A stretch of DNA of 20,823 nt from JBOGXB01 sp050694215 (GTDB lineage Bacteria; Actinomycetota; CADDZG01; WHSQ01): the NCBI GenBank assembly GCA_050694215.1, contig JBOGXB010000037.1, forward strand, positions 1 through 20,823. The letters run 5' to 3'. How positions within the stretch are numbered: position 1 is the stretch's first letter; each line of letters starts with the position of its first letter. Of the stretch, positions 13,917-20,823 are shown piece by piece. The position numbers and the translations under genes are program-made. Below the pieces are notes generated by a model. The model saw nothing but the letters and a program-made list of their open reading frames with translations, was not told where the DNA came from and searched no databases.

Positions 13917-15053
13917 TTAAGGCAAGCCGGGTGCGGGTGCCGGATAGGGCACGATCTGGCCATTGGCCAGCGTTCCCGCGACCGAGGTCGCGCGCGTCCC
14001 GCCCATGATCCCTAACCCCTGACGCATGAGAGGGTCGATGAAGAGGTGAGTCATGATCCCTGCCGCCTCCATGTTCGCCCCGACCGCATCGCCCAGCAGC
14101 GTGTTCGCGCCCGAGCCGGAGTCGCCGGGCGAGATCGCCCCGAAGAACATGAAGTGCGACGCCCCCCACGCGATCGCTTCTCCCGCGCGGGGAGTCCCCC
14201 CGGCGCCGACTCCGGTTCCATGCCCGTAGTGCACGACCGTCTGAGCCAGCGTCGGATCGGGTGTCAGCGTCACTTGCGGGATGAGGCTGTTGTTGGGGAA
14301 ATTGACATCGACCAGCTCGCCGGTCTTTGTGTAGATGCCGCGCGGGCCGCCCCAGAAGCACATCGTGGGGGTGACGAGACCCTGATACGCGGGATTGATG
14401 TCGATGAGAGCCCAGTCGTTGCCCAGACCACCGTCGGTCGACGTTGCGAACGTTCCGAAGTCGAGAAGGACCACTCCAGTCGCATCACCGCGGTTGCCGG
14501 TGCCCGCAATGACCGTGGCCGTGTCGCCCGGCCTCCCGCAGTGGCCGGCCGTGCTGATGTCGTAGCTTCCCGGGCTCCCGTAGACGTGGGCCATGCTGCA
14601 CCACCCGATGCTGTTGCCGGTGATGAGAAGCAGCAACGCCCCCGGCCGGATCCCGAGGCATCCGGTGCCGGCGACGGACGCCACCGTTGGTTCCGCTGCC
14701 GCGCCGGGGCCCGCGACCGCCCGCTCCAGAGCCTTTGTCGATACGTCGAAGAAGCGCCCATCCTTCGTCACGAGCGTCGGGCGCTGATACCGACGAGACG
14801 AGAGGACCTCTTTCGAGGGCAGGCCCATGCGGGAGAGCTGCGAGTCGGTCGCCTCGAACTTCATCTTCGCCCACGTCCCCGGCTTGTGGGTGGCGAGCAA
14901 CTGCTCGGTCCATTCGTCTCTGATATCGCACAGCGCGTCCGGATCGACGGTGAACTCCGCGATCTCGAGCTGCTCTTCAGCACGTACCAATCCACCCTGG
15001 AGCCCTACGGCAACCATCAACGCGGCAAGCAGCAGCCTTGCGGCCCGGCGCAT
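13917..15053 (-). CDS. Secreted chymotrypsin-fold (S1-like) serine protease
   Basis: A 378-residue exported protein. ATG 15053 is chosen because GGGAGG precedes it by 7 bases; it begins with a clear signal peptide (MRRAARLLLAALMVAV, cleavage near residue 25). A pro-region-like stretch (about 26-125) follows, then a trypsin-like catalytic domain with His171 in STAGHCG, Asp213 in GNDWALIDI and Ser312 in SPGDSGSGA. Cys151 and Cys172 probably bridge near the active-site His. The catalytic set is intact, so it should be an active extracellular protease. It has no membrane anchor or cell-wall signal. It stands alone between the VOC and phosphatase genes, with a hairpin after its stop. Confidence 0.85.
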   Translation of the reverse strand: MRRAARLLLAALMVAVGLQGGLVRAEEQLEIAEFTVDPDALCDIRDEWTEQLLATHKPGTWAKMKFEATDSQLSRMGLPSKEVLSSRRYQRPTLVTKDGRFFDVSTKALERAVAGPGAAAEPTVASVAGTGCLGIRPGALLLLITGNSIGWCSMAHVYGSPGSYDISTAGHCGRPGDTATVIAGTGNRGDATGVVLLDFGTFATSTDGGLGNDWALIDINPAYQGLVTPTMCFWGGPRGIYTKTGELVDVNFPNNSLIPQVTLTPDPTLAQTVVHYGHGTGVGAGGTPRAGEAIAWGASHFMFFGAISPGDSGSGANTLLGDAVGANMEAAGIMTHLFIDPLMRQGLGIMGGTRATSVAGTLANGQIVPYPAPAPGLP

Positions 15054-15143
15054 GAGCATCCCTCCCAGGAAACAGCCCCTAAATAGCAAATGGGTAATCT
15101 CTGACATTTCGCCACTAGGGTTAAGAAGTCCTCCCCCCGGGAT

Positions 15144-15632
15144 TTACTGCCTTCTGGCAGGGGGCACTCCTTCCATCAGCCATTCGACGAAGGCCTCGTT
15201 CTCGAGAGCGTGCCCATCGCCTCTCTGCTCACGCACGATGCGTATGGCGTCCTCGGGTGGGTTGCCCTGCTCGATCAGCGCGCAGGCGCAGATCATGCCG
15301 GAGCGGTTGTGGCCCGATCGACAATGGACAAGGACCTTCTTGTCCTCATCGAGAAGCGCGGCCACGAACATCGACACGCTTCGCACGGTCGTCGCATCCG
15401 GCATTGGGCCGTCCTCGATCGGCCAGTAGAGGTAGAGGGTCGAGCCCTCCGGCTGCCCTCCCTCGCCGATCGCGGAGTCGATGTCTCCTTCAAGGTCGAC
15501 GACCGCGTGGATCCCCCTACTGATGAAGTCATGCGCGCTGTCGGGGTGCCCCGAGATGTAGAGACCGGGGACGATCTCGTATGGCCTTGCGTGGTCGGGC
15601 GGAGGCGGGGGCCTGTGTTTCCGTTCGGCCAT
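15144..15632 (-). CDS. Dual-specificity (DSP-type) protein phosphatase
   Basis: A 162-residue protein with the dual-specificity phosphatase fold. EIVPGLYISGHPDSA opens the domain, YWPIEDGPMPD at about 69-79 holds the candidate general acid (Asp74 or Asp79), and the P-loop VHCRSGHNRSG gives Cys104 and Arg110 of the CX5R motif. The substrate could be phosphotyrosine, phosphoserine/threonine, or a phosphoinositide or nucleotide. ATG 15632 was chosen because the domain begins soon after it; a longer frame to 15824 would run inside the methionine sulfoxide reductase gene. The ribosome site is weak. It lies downstream of the reductase on the same strand with a gap of about 90 bases. Confidence 0.85.
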   Translation of the reverse strand: MAERKHRPPPPPDHARPYEIVPGLYISGHPDSAHDFISRGIHAVVDLEGDIDSAIGEGGQPEGSTLYLYWPIEDGPMPDATTVRSVSMFVAALLDEDKKVLVHCRSGHNRSGMICACALIEQGNPPEDAIRIVREQRGDGHALENEAFVEWLMEGVPPARRQ

Positions 15633-15723
15633 ACGAGTCAGATTCCCAACTCGAGCCGAGCCGAACCTTTCGGACACGTTCGGTTTGAAAAAACTGTGGA
15701 GTGCTCGGAGATGTCGGCCGGGA

Positions 15724-16122
15724 TTAGGACTGCGAGTCGAGCTCGAGCGCGCAGGAGTTGATGCAGTAGCGCTTGCCCGTCGGGCGAGGTCCATCGTCGA
15801 ACACGTGGCCAAGGTGGGACCCACAGTTCTTGCACGTCACCTCGATGCGGTGCATGCCGTGACTGGAGTCCTCGTGAAGCTCGACGTTCGCAGCGTTCTT
15901 GGGCTCGTAGAAGCTCGGCCATCCCGTCCCCGACTCGAACTTCGTGTCCGAGGAGAACAGCTCAGCGCCGCAAGCGGCGCACTTGTAGGTGCCGTCGTCC
16001 TTGGTGTGGACGTACTTGCCCGTGAAGGGCGCCTCGGTCCCCTTCTCGCGCAGCACCTGGTACTGCTCTGGCGTGAGCTCGTCGCGCCAGTCCTGATCGG
16101 TCTTAGTCATCTGGTCGTCCAT
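15724..16122 (-). CDS. msrB: Peptide-methionine (R)-S-oxide reductase
   Basis: A 132-residue protein covering the whole MsrB family length. It reduces the R epimer of methionine sulfoxide in proteins, using thioredoxin. Visible features are the two zinc CxxC pairs (Cys48/Cys51 and Cys97/Cys100), the substrate loop SGTGWPSFYEP at 64-74, the GSHLGHVFDDGP segment, and the catalytic Cys120 in RYCINS. An alternative start at Met5 (16110) is possible. It lies 48 bases after the single-domain response regulator on the same strand. It is likely an oxidative-damage repair enzyme. Confidence 0.95.
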   Translation of the reverse strand: MDDQMTKTDQDWRDELTPEQYQVLREKGTEAPFTGKYVHTKDDGTYKCAACGAELFSSDTKFESGTGWPSFYEPKNAANVELHEDSSHGMHRIEVTCKNCGSHLGHVFDDGPRPTGKRYCINSCALELDSQS

Positions 16123-16170
16123 GAACCTATGGTAGTGGCTGTGGCCGGTTAGTCGAGGCCCAGAGCGCGA

Positions 16171-16569
16171 TCAGTCTGGGGTTGTGGCTCGCTTCTTCAG
16201 TGCCTCCAATAGCTCGCCCAGCTCGGACTTCATCAAGATGTCGGACGCTCCCGCCTCGACCATCTCCTTCCGCATGTAAGGATCGTCGAACGCGGTCAGC
16301 CCGATCACGTCGACGTCGGGGAACTCCTTCTTGATCCGGCGCGTCAGCTCGAGCCCATCCATTCCGGGCATCCGGAAATCGACGACGGCTACGACCGGAG
16401 AGCGAGCTCGGATCGCTTCGAGCGCGGCGAGACCGTCTCCCGCTTCGTCGATCTCGAAGATGCCCTCCCGCTCGAGCTTCAGGCGTATTGCGAGCCGCGC
16501 GTCGGGGTGATCGTCGACGACAAGGATCCTCACGGTTCTCTCACTTCGCTCGGAACTGGGGATGGCCAT
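16171..16569 (-). CDS. Single-domain response regulator (receiver only)
   Basis: A 132-residue CheY-like receiver with all key residues: acidic pair Asp19/Asp20 in VVDDHPDAR, phosphoacceptor Asp64 in VVDFRMPGMDG, Thr92 in GLTAFDD and Lys114 in ILMKSE. No output domain is present. It must act through protein contact, for example on a kinase, phosphatase or scaffold. No histidine kinase gene lies in this window. The ten residues before the fold are Ser/Glu/Arg-rich; a later start is possible. It may share a transcript with the reductase and phosphatase genes downstream. Confidence 0.9.
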   Translation of the reverse strand: MAIPSSERSERTVRILVVDDHPDARLAIRLKLEREGIFEIDEAGDGLAALEAIRARSPVVAVVDFRMPGMDGLELTRRIKKEFPDVDVIGLTAFDDPYMRKEMVEAGASDILMKSELGELLEALKKRATTPD

Positions 16570-16628
16570 CTACCCGATATCGGCATCACAGACACCCGGC
16601 CTGAACGCCTCGCTTACGCGAGTGGCAC

Positions 16629-17375
16629 TTAGAAGCCGGCTGTCGACGCCAGCTCCAACGTCCTGAGGGTCAGGCCAAGATCATTCGGCCATCCTCCGGG
16701 CTGCGCCTCCGAGCGCAGCCTCTCCATGAACATCTCAACCGAGGAATGCTCCGGCGGGATCGCCGCCGCGAGCCAGAAAGTCAGCGCGGTTGCTCGCTCC
16801 CACGGCCCCCACCACTCCTCCTCCCATTCGCGGACCCAGCGCAGCGCCCACTCGGACATCTCCGTGCGCGGGCCCTCCGCGAGCCAGTAAGCACCCGCGG
16901 CCGCGAACGTCGGGTACGCGCCACCGGTGAAGCGGCCTTCGAGGTCGGCTTCTCCCCGCAAGAGGTCTATCGCACGATGGCCCGGATCACGGCCGATCGC
17001 AAGTAGCCCGCACGCCGCGGATGCGGTTGCCCAGACGCGCGCCGCCGCGGGGTTGTCGAGCTCGCCGGGGACGTCGTGGGGCGAGTCCAACCATGCCTCC
17101 GCCGGCGTCCGAGCCTCCAGGAGCCAGTCGGCCGCCACGCTCGCGGGGCCGGAGTCACCGAGTCCCAGCACGACGAGATGAGTCAGCGCCTCCCCCGTCG
17201 CGCCCGGCGACACGCGCCCCGATGGTCCGATGAAACCGCCCTCTCCATCCTGCGCCGGGATCGAAGGGAGCCCGCCGGGGTCGTCGCCCGCGAGCCGAAG
17301 GGCTCGCCAGCACTGCCACTCGTCGCCCTCGGCCATCACGTTCTCGAGCGCGAGGTCTCCGTCGATCGCCATCAT
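16629..17375 (-). CDS. Uncharacterised helical-repeat protein, possibly an alpha/alpha-toroid fold
   Basis: A 248-residue, Trp-, Ala- and Glu-rich protein with no signal peptide. Repeated amphipathic helices with Gly-containing turns (for example GGFIGPSGRVSPGATGEAL, ADWLLEARTPAEAWLD, GGAYPTFAAAGAYWLAEG) resemble the toroid fold of terpenoid cyclases and prenyltransferases. The catalytic DxDD-type motif is not evident, so it may be a non-enzymatic relative. No function can be given. ATG 17375 or the adjacent ATG 17372 could start it. It is divergent from the macro-domain gene with about 160 bases between them. Confidence 0.65.
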   Translation of the reverse strand: MMAIDGDLALENVMAEGDEWQCWRALRLAGDDPGGLPSIPAQDGEGGFIGPSGRVSPGATGEALTHLVVLGLGDSGPASVAADWLLEARTPAEAWLDSPHDVPGELDNPAAARVWATASAACGLLAIGRDPGHRAIDLLRGEADLEGRFTGGAYPTFAAAGAYWLAEGPRTEMSEWALRWVREWEEEWWGPWERATALTFWLAAAIPPEHSSVEMFMERLRSEAQPGGWPNDLGLTLRTLELASTAGF

Positions 17376-17526
17376 GGAACCCTACGCGGGTTGCCGGACT
17401 CCTCACACGAGGAAGACGACTGCTGCATGGGACGAAGCGGGCAACCGGACGATCTCCCGTGGGTAAGTCCTAAAGGGGCGGTCCACGACGTTGATCCGGG
17501 AGGATGCTGGCGGATGGCCATCAAGT

Positions 17527-17532
17527 TAACGT
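17527..17532 (+). promoter_or_regulatory. -10 element (TAACGT) placing a leaderless start at the macro-domain gene
   Basis: TAACGT fits the TANNNT form of actinobacterial -10 elements and ends six bases before GTG 17539. No Shine-Dalgarno sequence is present, so transcription probably begins at the start codon itself. No matching -35 is seen. Confidence 0.5.
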
Positions 17533-17538
17533 AGCGCC

Positions 17539-18066
17539 GTGGTGAGAATCGAGCTCGTTCGAGGAGACATCACCGACCAGCGCGCCGACGCGATCGTGAA
17601 CGCGGCGAACTCGATGCTGATGGGTGGTGGCGGCGTCGACGGCGCGATCCACAGAGCGGGAGGCCCGGTCATCCTCGAACAGTGCAAGAAGGTCCGCGCT
17701 AACGAGTGGCCGGACGGTTTGCCCACCGGCGAGGCGGTCGCCACCCCCGCAGGCGATCTCCATGCCAAATGGGTGATCCACACCGTCGGTCCCGTGTACG
17801 CCAAGGGGGAAGACCGCTCGCATCTGCTCGCGTCCTGTCACACGAGGTCGCTGGAGGTGGCGAACGAGCTGGGAGCAAAGACTGTTGCCTTTCCCGCGAT
17901 ATCGACCGGTGTCTATGGGTACCCCGTCGATGAAGCAGCCGAGATAGCGATCCGATCCATCTCGCAGGCGAAGACCGACGTCCAGGAGGTGCGCTTCGTG
18001 CTCTTCGGCGACGCCGCCTACACGGCGTTCGAGCGAGCACTCGACGAGCAAGGGCCCGGCGAATGA
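17539..18066 (+). CDS. Macro-domain protein, probable O-acetyl-ADP-ribose deacetylase / ADP-ribose hydrolase
   Basis: A 175-residue single macro domain. The opening GDITDQRADAIVNAANSML contains the conserved ribose-binding NAAN and is followed by a Gly-rich loop and VDGAIHRAGG. The distal-ribose/diphosphate loop is FPAISTGVYGYP (about 118-129). This matches the MacroD/YmdB class, which hydrolyses O-acetyl-ADP-ribose or removes ADP-ribose from proteins or nucleic acids. It starts with GTG at 17539 or the next GTG, and the transcript is probably leaderless. The stop overlaps the start of the epimerase-like gene (ATGA), so the two are coupled and may act on related NAD-derived or nucleotide-sugar metabolites. 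Confidence 0.92.
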   Translation: MVRIELVRGDITDQRADAIVNAANSMLMGGGGVDGAIHRAGGPVILEQCKKVRANEWPDGLPTGEAVATPAGDLHAKWVIHTVGPVYAKGEDRSHLLASCHTRSLEVANELGAKTVAFPAISTGVYGYPVDEAAEIAIRSISQAKTDVQEVRFVLFGDAAYTAFERALDEQGPGE

Positions 18067-19094
18067 GTGGCGACGGGCTGAAAATCGCCATCACCGGGCC
18101 GACAGGAGCGATCGGGAAGGCGCTCGTTTCGGCGCTCGAGGTCAACCCGCAGGTGACGCGCATGGTCGGGATGGCCCGGAGTCCTTTCGAACCGTCCGAG
18201 CGCGGCTGGACCAAGCTCGAGTACGTCCGAGGCGACATCACCGACAGGGATACTGTCGCGCGCTTCGTCCGGGACGCGGATGTCGTGGTGCATCTTGCGT
18301 TCCTCATCTTCGGCGACCCCGAGACCACCCACGACGTGAACCTGCAGGGATCGCGCAACGTCTTCGCCGAAACCATGCGGGCCGGAGCCAAGCGTCTCAT
18401 CTACACGTCGTCGGTGGCGGCGTATGGGTTCCACGAGGACAATCCCGACGTCCTCGACGAGGGCATCCCAGCGCGCGGCACCGACGCGCACTACTACTCG
18501 GCGCAGAAAGCCGAGGTGGAGGCCATGCTCGAAGAGCTATCCGCCGGCTCGCAGACGGACGTGTACGTCTTCAGGCCGTGCATCGTTGCCGGCCCCGAAG
18601 CGACGGAATTGATCGAGAACATCCCCTACGTGCAGCTCCGTGACAAGGTCCCCGAGACCCTGCAGAGCCTCGTCGGCACCATCCCGTTGCTGAGGCCGGT
18701 GATCCCCGATCCCGGCGTCCCGTTCCAGCTCGTGCACGAGGACGACGTCGCCGCCGCGATCGAGGCCGCGGCGGTCGGCACGGAGGTACCAGGTGCTTAC
18801 AATCTCGCCGCCGACGGCGAGATCACGCTAAGCGATCTCGCTCACGCTCTCGGCTGGTACGCGATCCCGGTGCCCGAGCTCATGGTCGACGTAACCGCGA
18901 AGGTGGTGTCTCGCCTGCCACTGCTGCCGACCAAAGCAACGTGGATCAACGCGCTGCGCGTTCCCGTGCTGATGGACTGCACCAAGGCAAGGCGCAACCT
19001 CGGGTGGGCTCCCAAGTACGACGCGCTCGAGACCCTCGCGGAGACGATTCGGGGAGCGAGGGACAAGGGCCTGATCTCGGCCCCCGGCCAATAA
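18063..19094 (+). CDS. NAD-dependent epimerase/dehydratase (extended SDR) family protein
   Basis: A 343-residue extended short-chain dehydrogenase. The dinucleotide-binding Rossmann loop TGPTGAIG (Gly12, Gly15, Gly18) opens the protein, GDITD (about 57-61) contacts the adenine side, and the catalytic set is visible as Ser117 in IYTSSVAAYG with Tyr145 and Lys149 in YYSAQK. The C-terminal substrate lobe is present (FQLVHEDDVAAAI, ARRNLGWAPKY). Members act on nucleotide sugars or other hydroxy/oxo substrates; the substrate here is unknown. It overlaps the macro-domain gene by four bases. It is followed by a short convergent gap with no clear terminator hairpin. Confidence 0.88.
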   Translation: MSGDGLKIAITGPTGAIGKALVSALEVNPQVTRMVGMARSPFEPSERGWTKLEYVRGDITDRDTVARFVRDADVVVHLAFLIFGDPETTHDVNLQGSRNVFAETMRAGAKRLIYTSSVAAYGFHEDNPDVLDEGIPARGTDAHYYSAQKAEVEAMLEELSAGSQTDVYVFRPCIVAGPEATELIENIPYVQLRDKVPETLQSLVGTIPLLRPVIPDPGVPFQLVHEDDVAAAIEAAAVGTEVPGAYNLAADGEITLSDLAHALGWYAIPVPELMVDVTAKVVSRLPLLPTKATWINALRVPVLMDCTKARRNLGWAPKYDALETLAETIRGARDKGLISAPGQ

Positions 19095-19184
19095 CCCCAG
19101 TCTGCTCGCCCTGCGCGTACTCCGTTGGCCTATACGGAACGTGGTACTCACTCGGTGCGGAGGGCGTCGATCCGAGAGCGTTGA

Positions 19185-20823
19185 TCAGAGGCCGTCGAAG
19201 GCGCGGTCGATGAGCTCCTGCTGCTCTTGCTCGTGGACCTTGGTGCTGCCCGTCGCCGGGCTGGCGCTCTCGAAGCGGGCAACGCGGTTCAGCTTCAGCC
19301 TTCCGGGTAGCGCGCCGAGCAACCGCGGCTGGAGGAATGTCCATGCACCCATGTTCTCGGGTTCCTCCTGAACCCAATAGACGTCCGACGCGTTCGGGTA
19401 GCGCTCGAGGATCTCGAGGATCTGGTCGCCCGGGTACGGATAGAACTGTTCGACCCGCACGATCGCAGCAGGGAGGTCCTTCTCGTTCCGCACACCGCCA
19501 AGCTGGTAGGCGACCTTGCCGCTGCACAACAGGATGCGCTTCACCGCTTCGTTGTCGCCGATGAACGGATCGTCAAGGGTCTCCATAAAATGACCATGCG
19601 TAAGCTCTTCGGCCTTGCTGCGCGCATCGGGCAGCCTCAACAGCCATTTCGGAGTCATCACGACCAGCGGCTTCCGGACGGAGCGAAGCATCTGTCTGCG
19701 CAGGACGTGGAAGTACTGTGCGGGGGTGCTCGGTTCCACGACCTGGATGTTGTCCTCCGCCGCTTGCGTGAGGAAGCGCTCGAGACGCGCGCTGGAATGC
19801 TCCGGGCCCTGCCCCTCGAACCCGTGAGGGAGTAGCAGCACGAGGCCACTGGTCTGGTCCCACTTGTCCTCGCCCGCAACGATGAACTGGTCGATTACGA
19901 CCTGGCCCCCATTGGAGAAGTCGCCGAACTGCGCCTCCCAGCAAACCAGCGCGTCGCCGTTGGCGACCGAGTAGCCGTATTCGAACCCCATCGCCGCGAA
20001 CTCGCTCAGGATCGAGTCGTAGATCGTGAAGCGTTCCTGGCCACCGCCGAGGGAGTTGAGCGGCACGTACTCCTCCTCGGTTCGGTAATCGACGAGCACG
20101 GCGTGGCGCTGGCTGAAGGTGCCTCGTCTCGAGTCCTGGCCCGCGAGCCTGACGCGGAAGCCCTCCATGACGAGGGAGCCAAACGCGAACGCCTCCCCTG
20201 CCCCCCAGTCGATCGCGTCCTGTTCGAGCATGTCGCGGCGCTTCTCGAGCAGGCGCTTGAGCTTGGGGTGAGGCTCGAATCCCGACGGGAAGGTCGTGAG
20301 GGCCTCCTGGATCTGCTCGAGATCCCTTAACTCGACACCGGTCTCGACCTCGGGTAGGACCCCCGCCGGCTCTGGAGGAGCGGGTACTTGTCGCTCCTCC
20401 TCGGGCGCGTCTTGTTGCGCCTGCTCGAACGTCTTCTGCAGCCCGGCCCGGAACTGCTCGAGCAGGCTCTCGGCTTCATCCACCGAGAGCTCGCCGCGGT
20501 TCAGGAGCTTCTCGGTATAGACCTTGCGGACCGAACGCCGTTCGTTGATCTTCGAGTACATAAGGGGCTGCGTGAAGGCCGGCTCGTCGGCTTCGTTGTG
20601 TCCGTAGCGGCGGTAGCAGATCATGTCGATCACGACGTCGCGCCCGAATGCCTGCCGGTATGCGAAAGCCCACCGAACCACGCGCACGCATGCTTCGGGA
20701 TCGTCTGCGTTGACGTGGAAGATGGGCGCCTGCACCATCTTCGCGATGTCGGTCGCGTAGATCGAAGAGCGTCCCATATGGGGGGCAGTCGTGAATCCAA
20801 GCTGGTTGTTGACGACTATATGG
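19185..20823 (-). CDS. sucA: 2-oxoglutarate dehydrogenase E1 component / multifunctional oxoglutarate decarboxylase, C-terminal part
   Basis: The gene runs off the right edge: the frame is open to base 20823, where VNNQLGFTT (a thiamine-diphosphate-region motif) is read upstream of the Met at 20777. The visible 545 or so residues include RRYGHNEADEPAFTQP, the central transketolase-like part with RRGTFSQRHAVL and EAQFGDFSNGGQ, and the C-terminal domain. These are diagnostic for the E1 of the TCA-cycle oxoglutarate dehydrogenase. In Actinomycetota this protein is often fused at the N-terminus to an E2-like acyltransferase domain (Kgd type); the missing end prevents a decision. It ends in an acidic coiled tail and converges on the epimerase gene. 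Confidence 0.95.
   Translation of the reverse strand, partial: HIVVNNQLGFTTAPHMGRSSIYATDIAKMVQAPIFHVNADDPEACVRVVRWAFAYRQAFGRDVVIDMICYRRYGHNEADEPAFTQPLMYSKINERRSVRKVYTEKLLNRGELSVDEAESLLEQFRAGLQKTFEQAQQDAPEEERQVPAPPEPAGVLPEVETGVELRDLEQIQEALTTFPSGFEPHPKLKRLLEKRRDMLEQDAIDWGAGEAFAFGSLVMEGFRVRLAGQDSRRGTFSQRHAVLVDYRTEEEYVPLNSLGGGQERFTIYDSILSEFAAMGFEYGYSVANGDALVCWEAQFGDFSNGGQVVIDQFIVAGEDKWDQTSGLVLLLPHGFEGQGPEHSSARLERFLTQAAEDNIQVVEPSTPAQYFHVLRRQMLRSVRKPLVVMTPKWLLRLPDARSKAEELTHGHFMETLDDPFIGDNEAVKRILLCSGKVAYQLGGVRNEKDLPAAIVRVEQFYPYPGDQILEILERYPNASDVYWVQEEPENMGAWTFLQPRLLGALPGRLKLNRVARFESASPATGSTKVHEQEQQELIDRAFDGL

Noticed and set aside
13327..15086. Long open frames overlapping the serine protease and VOC genes on both strands (for example 14046-15086 plus and 13327-14361 minus)
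   Set aside because: Their products are Arg/Gly/Pro-rich and low in structure, as expected from out-of-frame reading, while the protease and VOC frames carry clear catalytic or fold motifs.
19095..19184. TCCGT/ACGGA inverted repeat between the epimerase and oxoglutarate dehydrogenase genes as a two-way terminator
   Set aside because: Five-pair stem with an eight-base loop and no T run; too weak to call.
1..20823. Search by eye for tRNA, rRNA, CRISPR arrays, insertion sequences or integrases marking the central cluster as a mobile island
   Set aside because: None could be supported. Impression of slightly lower GC in the caspase-EEP stretch was not measured and is not claimed as transfer evidence.

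Overview
The window is a GC-rich bacterial chromosome segment whose genes show the strong G/C preference at third codon positions typical of Actinomycetota. Two DivIVA-like coiled-coil proteins, an E1-type oxoglutarate dehydrogenase/decarboxylase, GTG starts and two genes that look leaderless all fit an actinobacterium, probably an uncultured lineage. The taxonomic call is inference. I see no rRNA, tRNA, CRISPR array, transposase or integrase.

Left part (1-5036): the tail of an unidentified gene; a lipoprotein substrate-binding protein of the iron/FbpA type with no permease or ATPase beside it; then a divergent regulon in which a FadR-type GntR regulator and an MFS transporter (overlapping by ATGA) face a two-domain cupin protein. 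A GntR-type operator lies inside the cupin promoter, and its core recurs in an 11-bp tandem repeat downstream of the cupin gene. A stand-alone cyclic-nucleotide-binding domain protein follows, apparently leaderless.

Centre (5081-11580, all on the minus strand): the most unusual region. In transcription order it encodes a small basic Rho_N/SAP-like protein, a chagasin-type (I42) inhibitor of papain-family proteases, a LuxR-type regulator with a degenerate receiver, a papain-like C1 cysteine protease, a four-helix membrane protein with a long cytosolic N-terminus, an endonuclease/exonuclease/phosphatase (EEP) enzyme, a caspase-like (C14/orthocaspase) protease and an alpha/beta hydrolase. The last five form a tight operon. 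Two thiol proteases, a protease inhibitor, a predicted nuclease or phosphatase, a lipase/esterase-like enzyme and a membrane protein together suggest an inhibitor-restrained protease cascade, possibly a cell-death, defence or stress module. No part of that function is shown by the sequence alone.

Right part (11651-20823): two overlapping DivIVA-like coiled-coil genes; a VOC-fold protein; a secreted chymotrypsin-fold serine protease ending at a strong hairpin; a dual-specificity phosphatase; methionine sulfoxide reductase B; a single-domain response regulator; and an uncharacterised helical-repeat protein. On the plus strand, a macro-domain ADP-ribose hydrolase gene overlaps an NAD-dependent epimerase/dehydratase gene. 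The C-terminal part of 2-oxoglutarate dehydrogenase E1 runs off the right edge.
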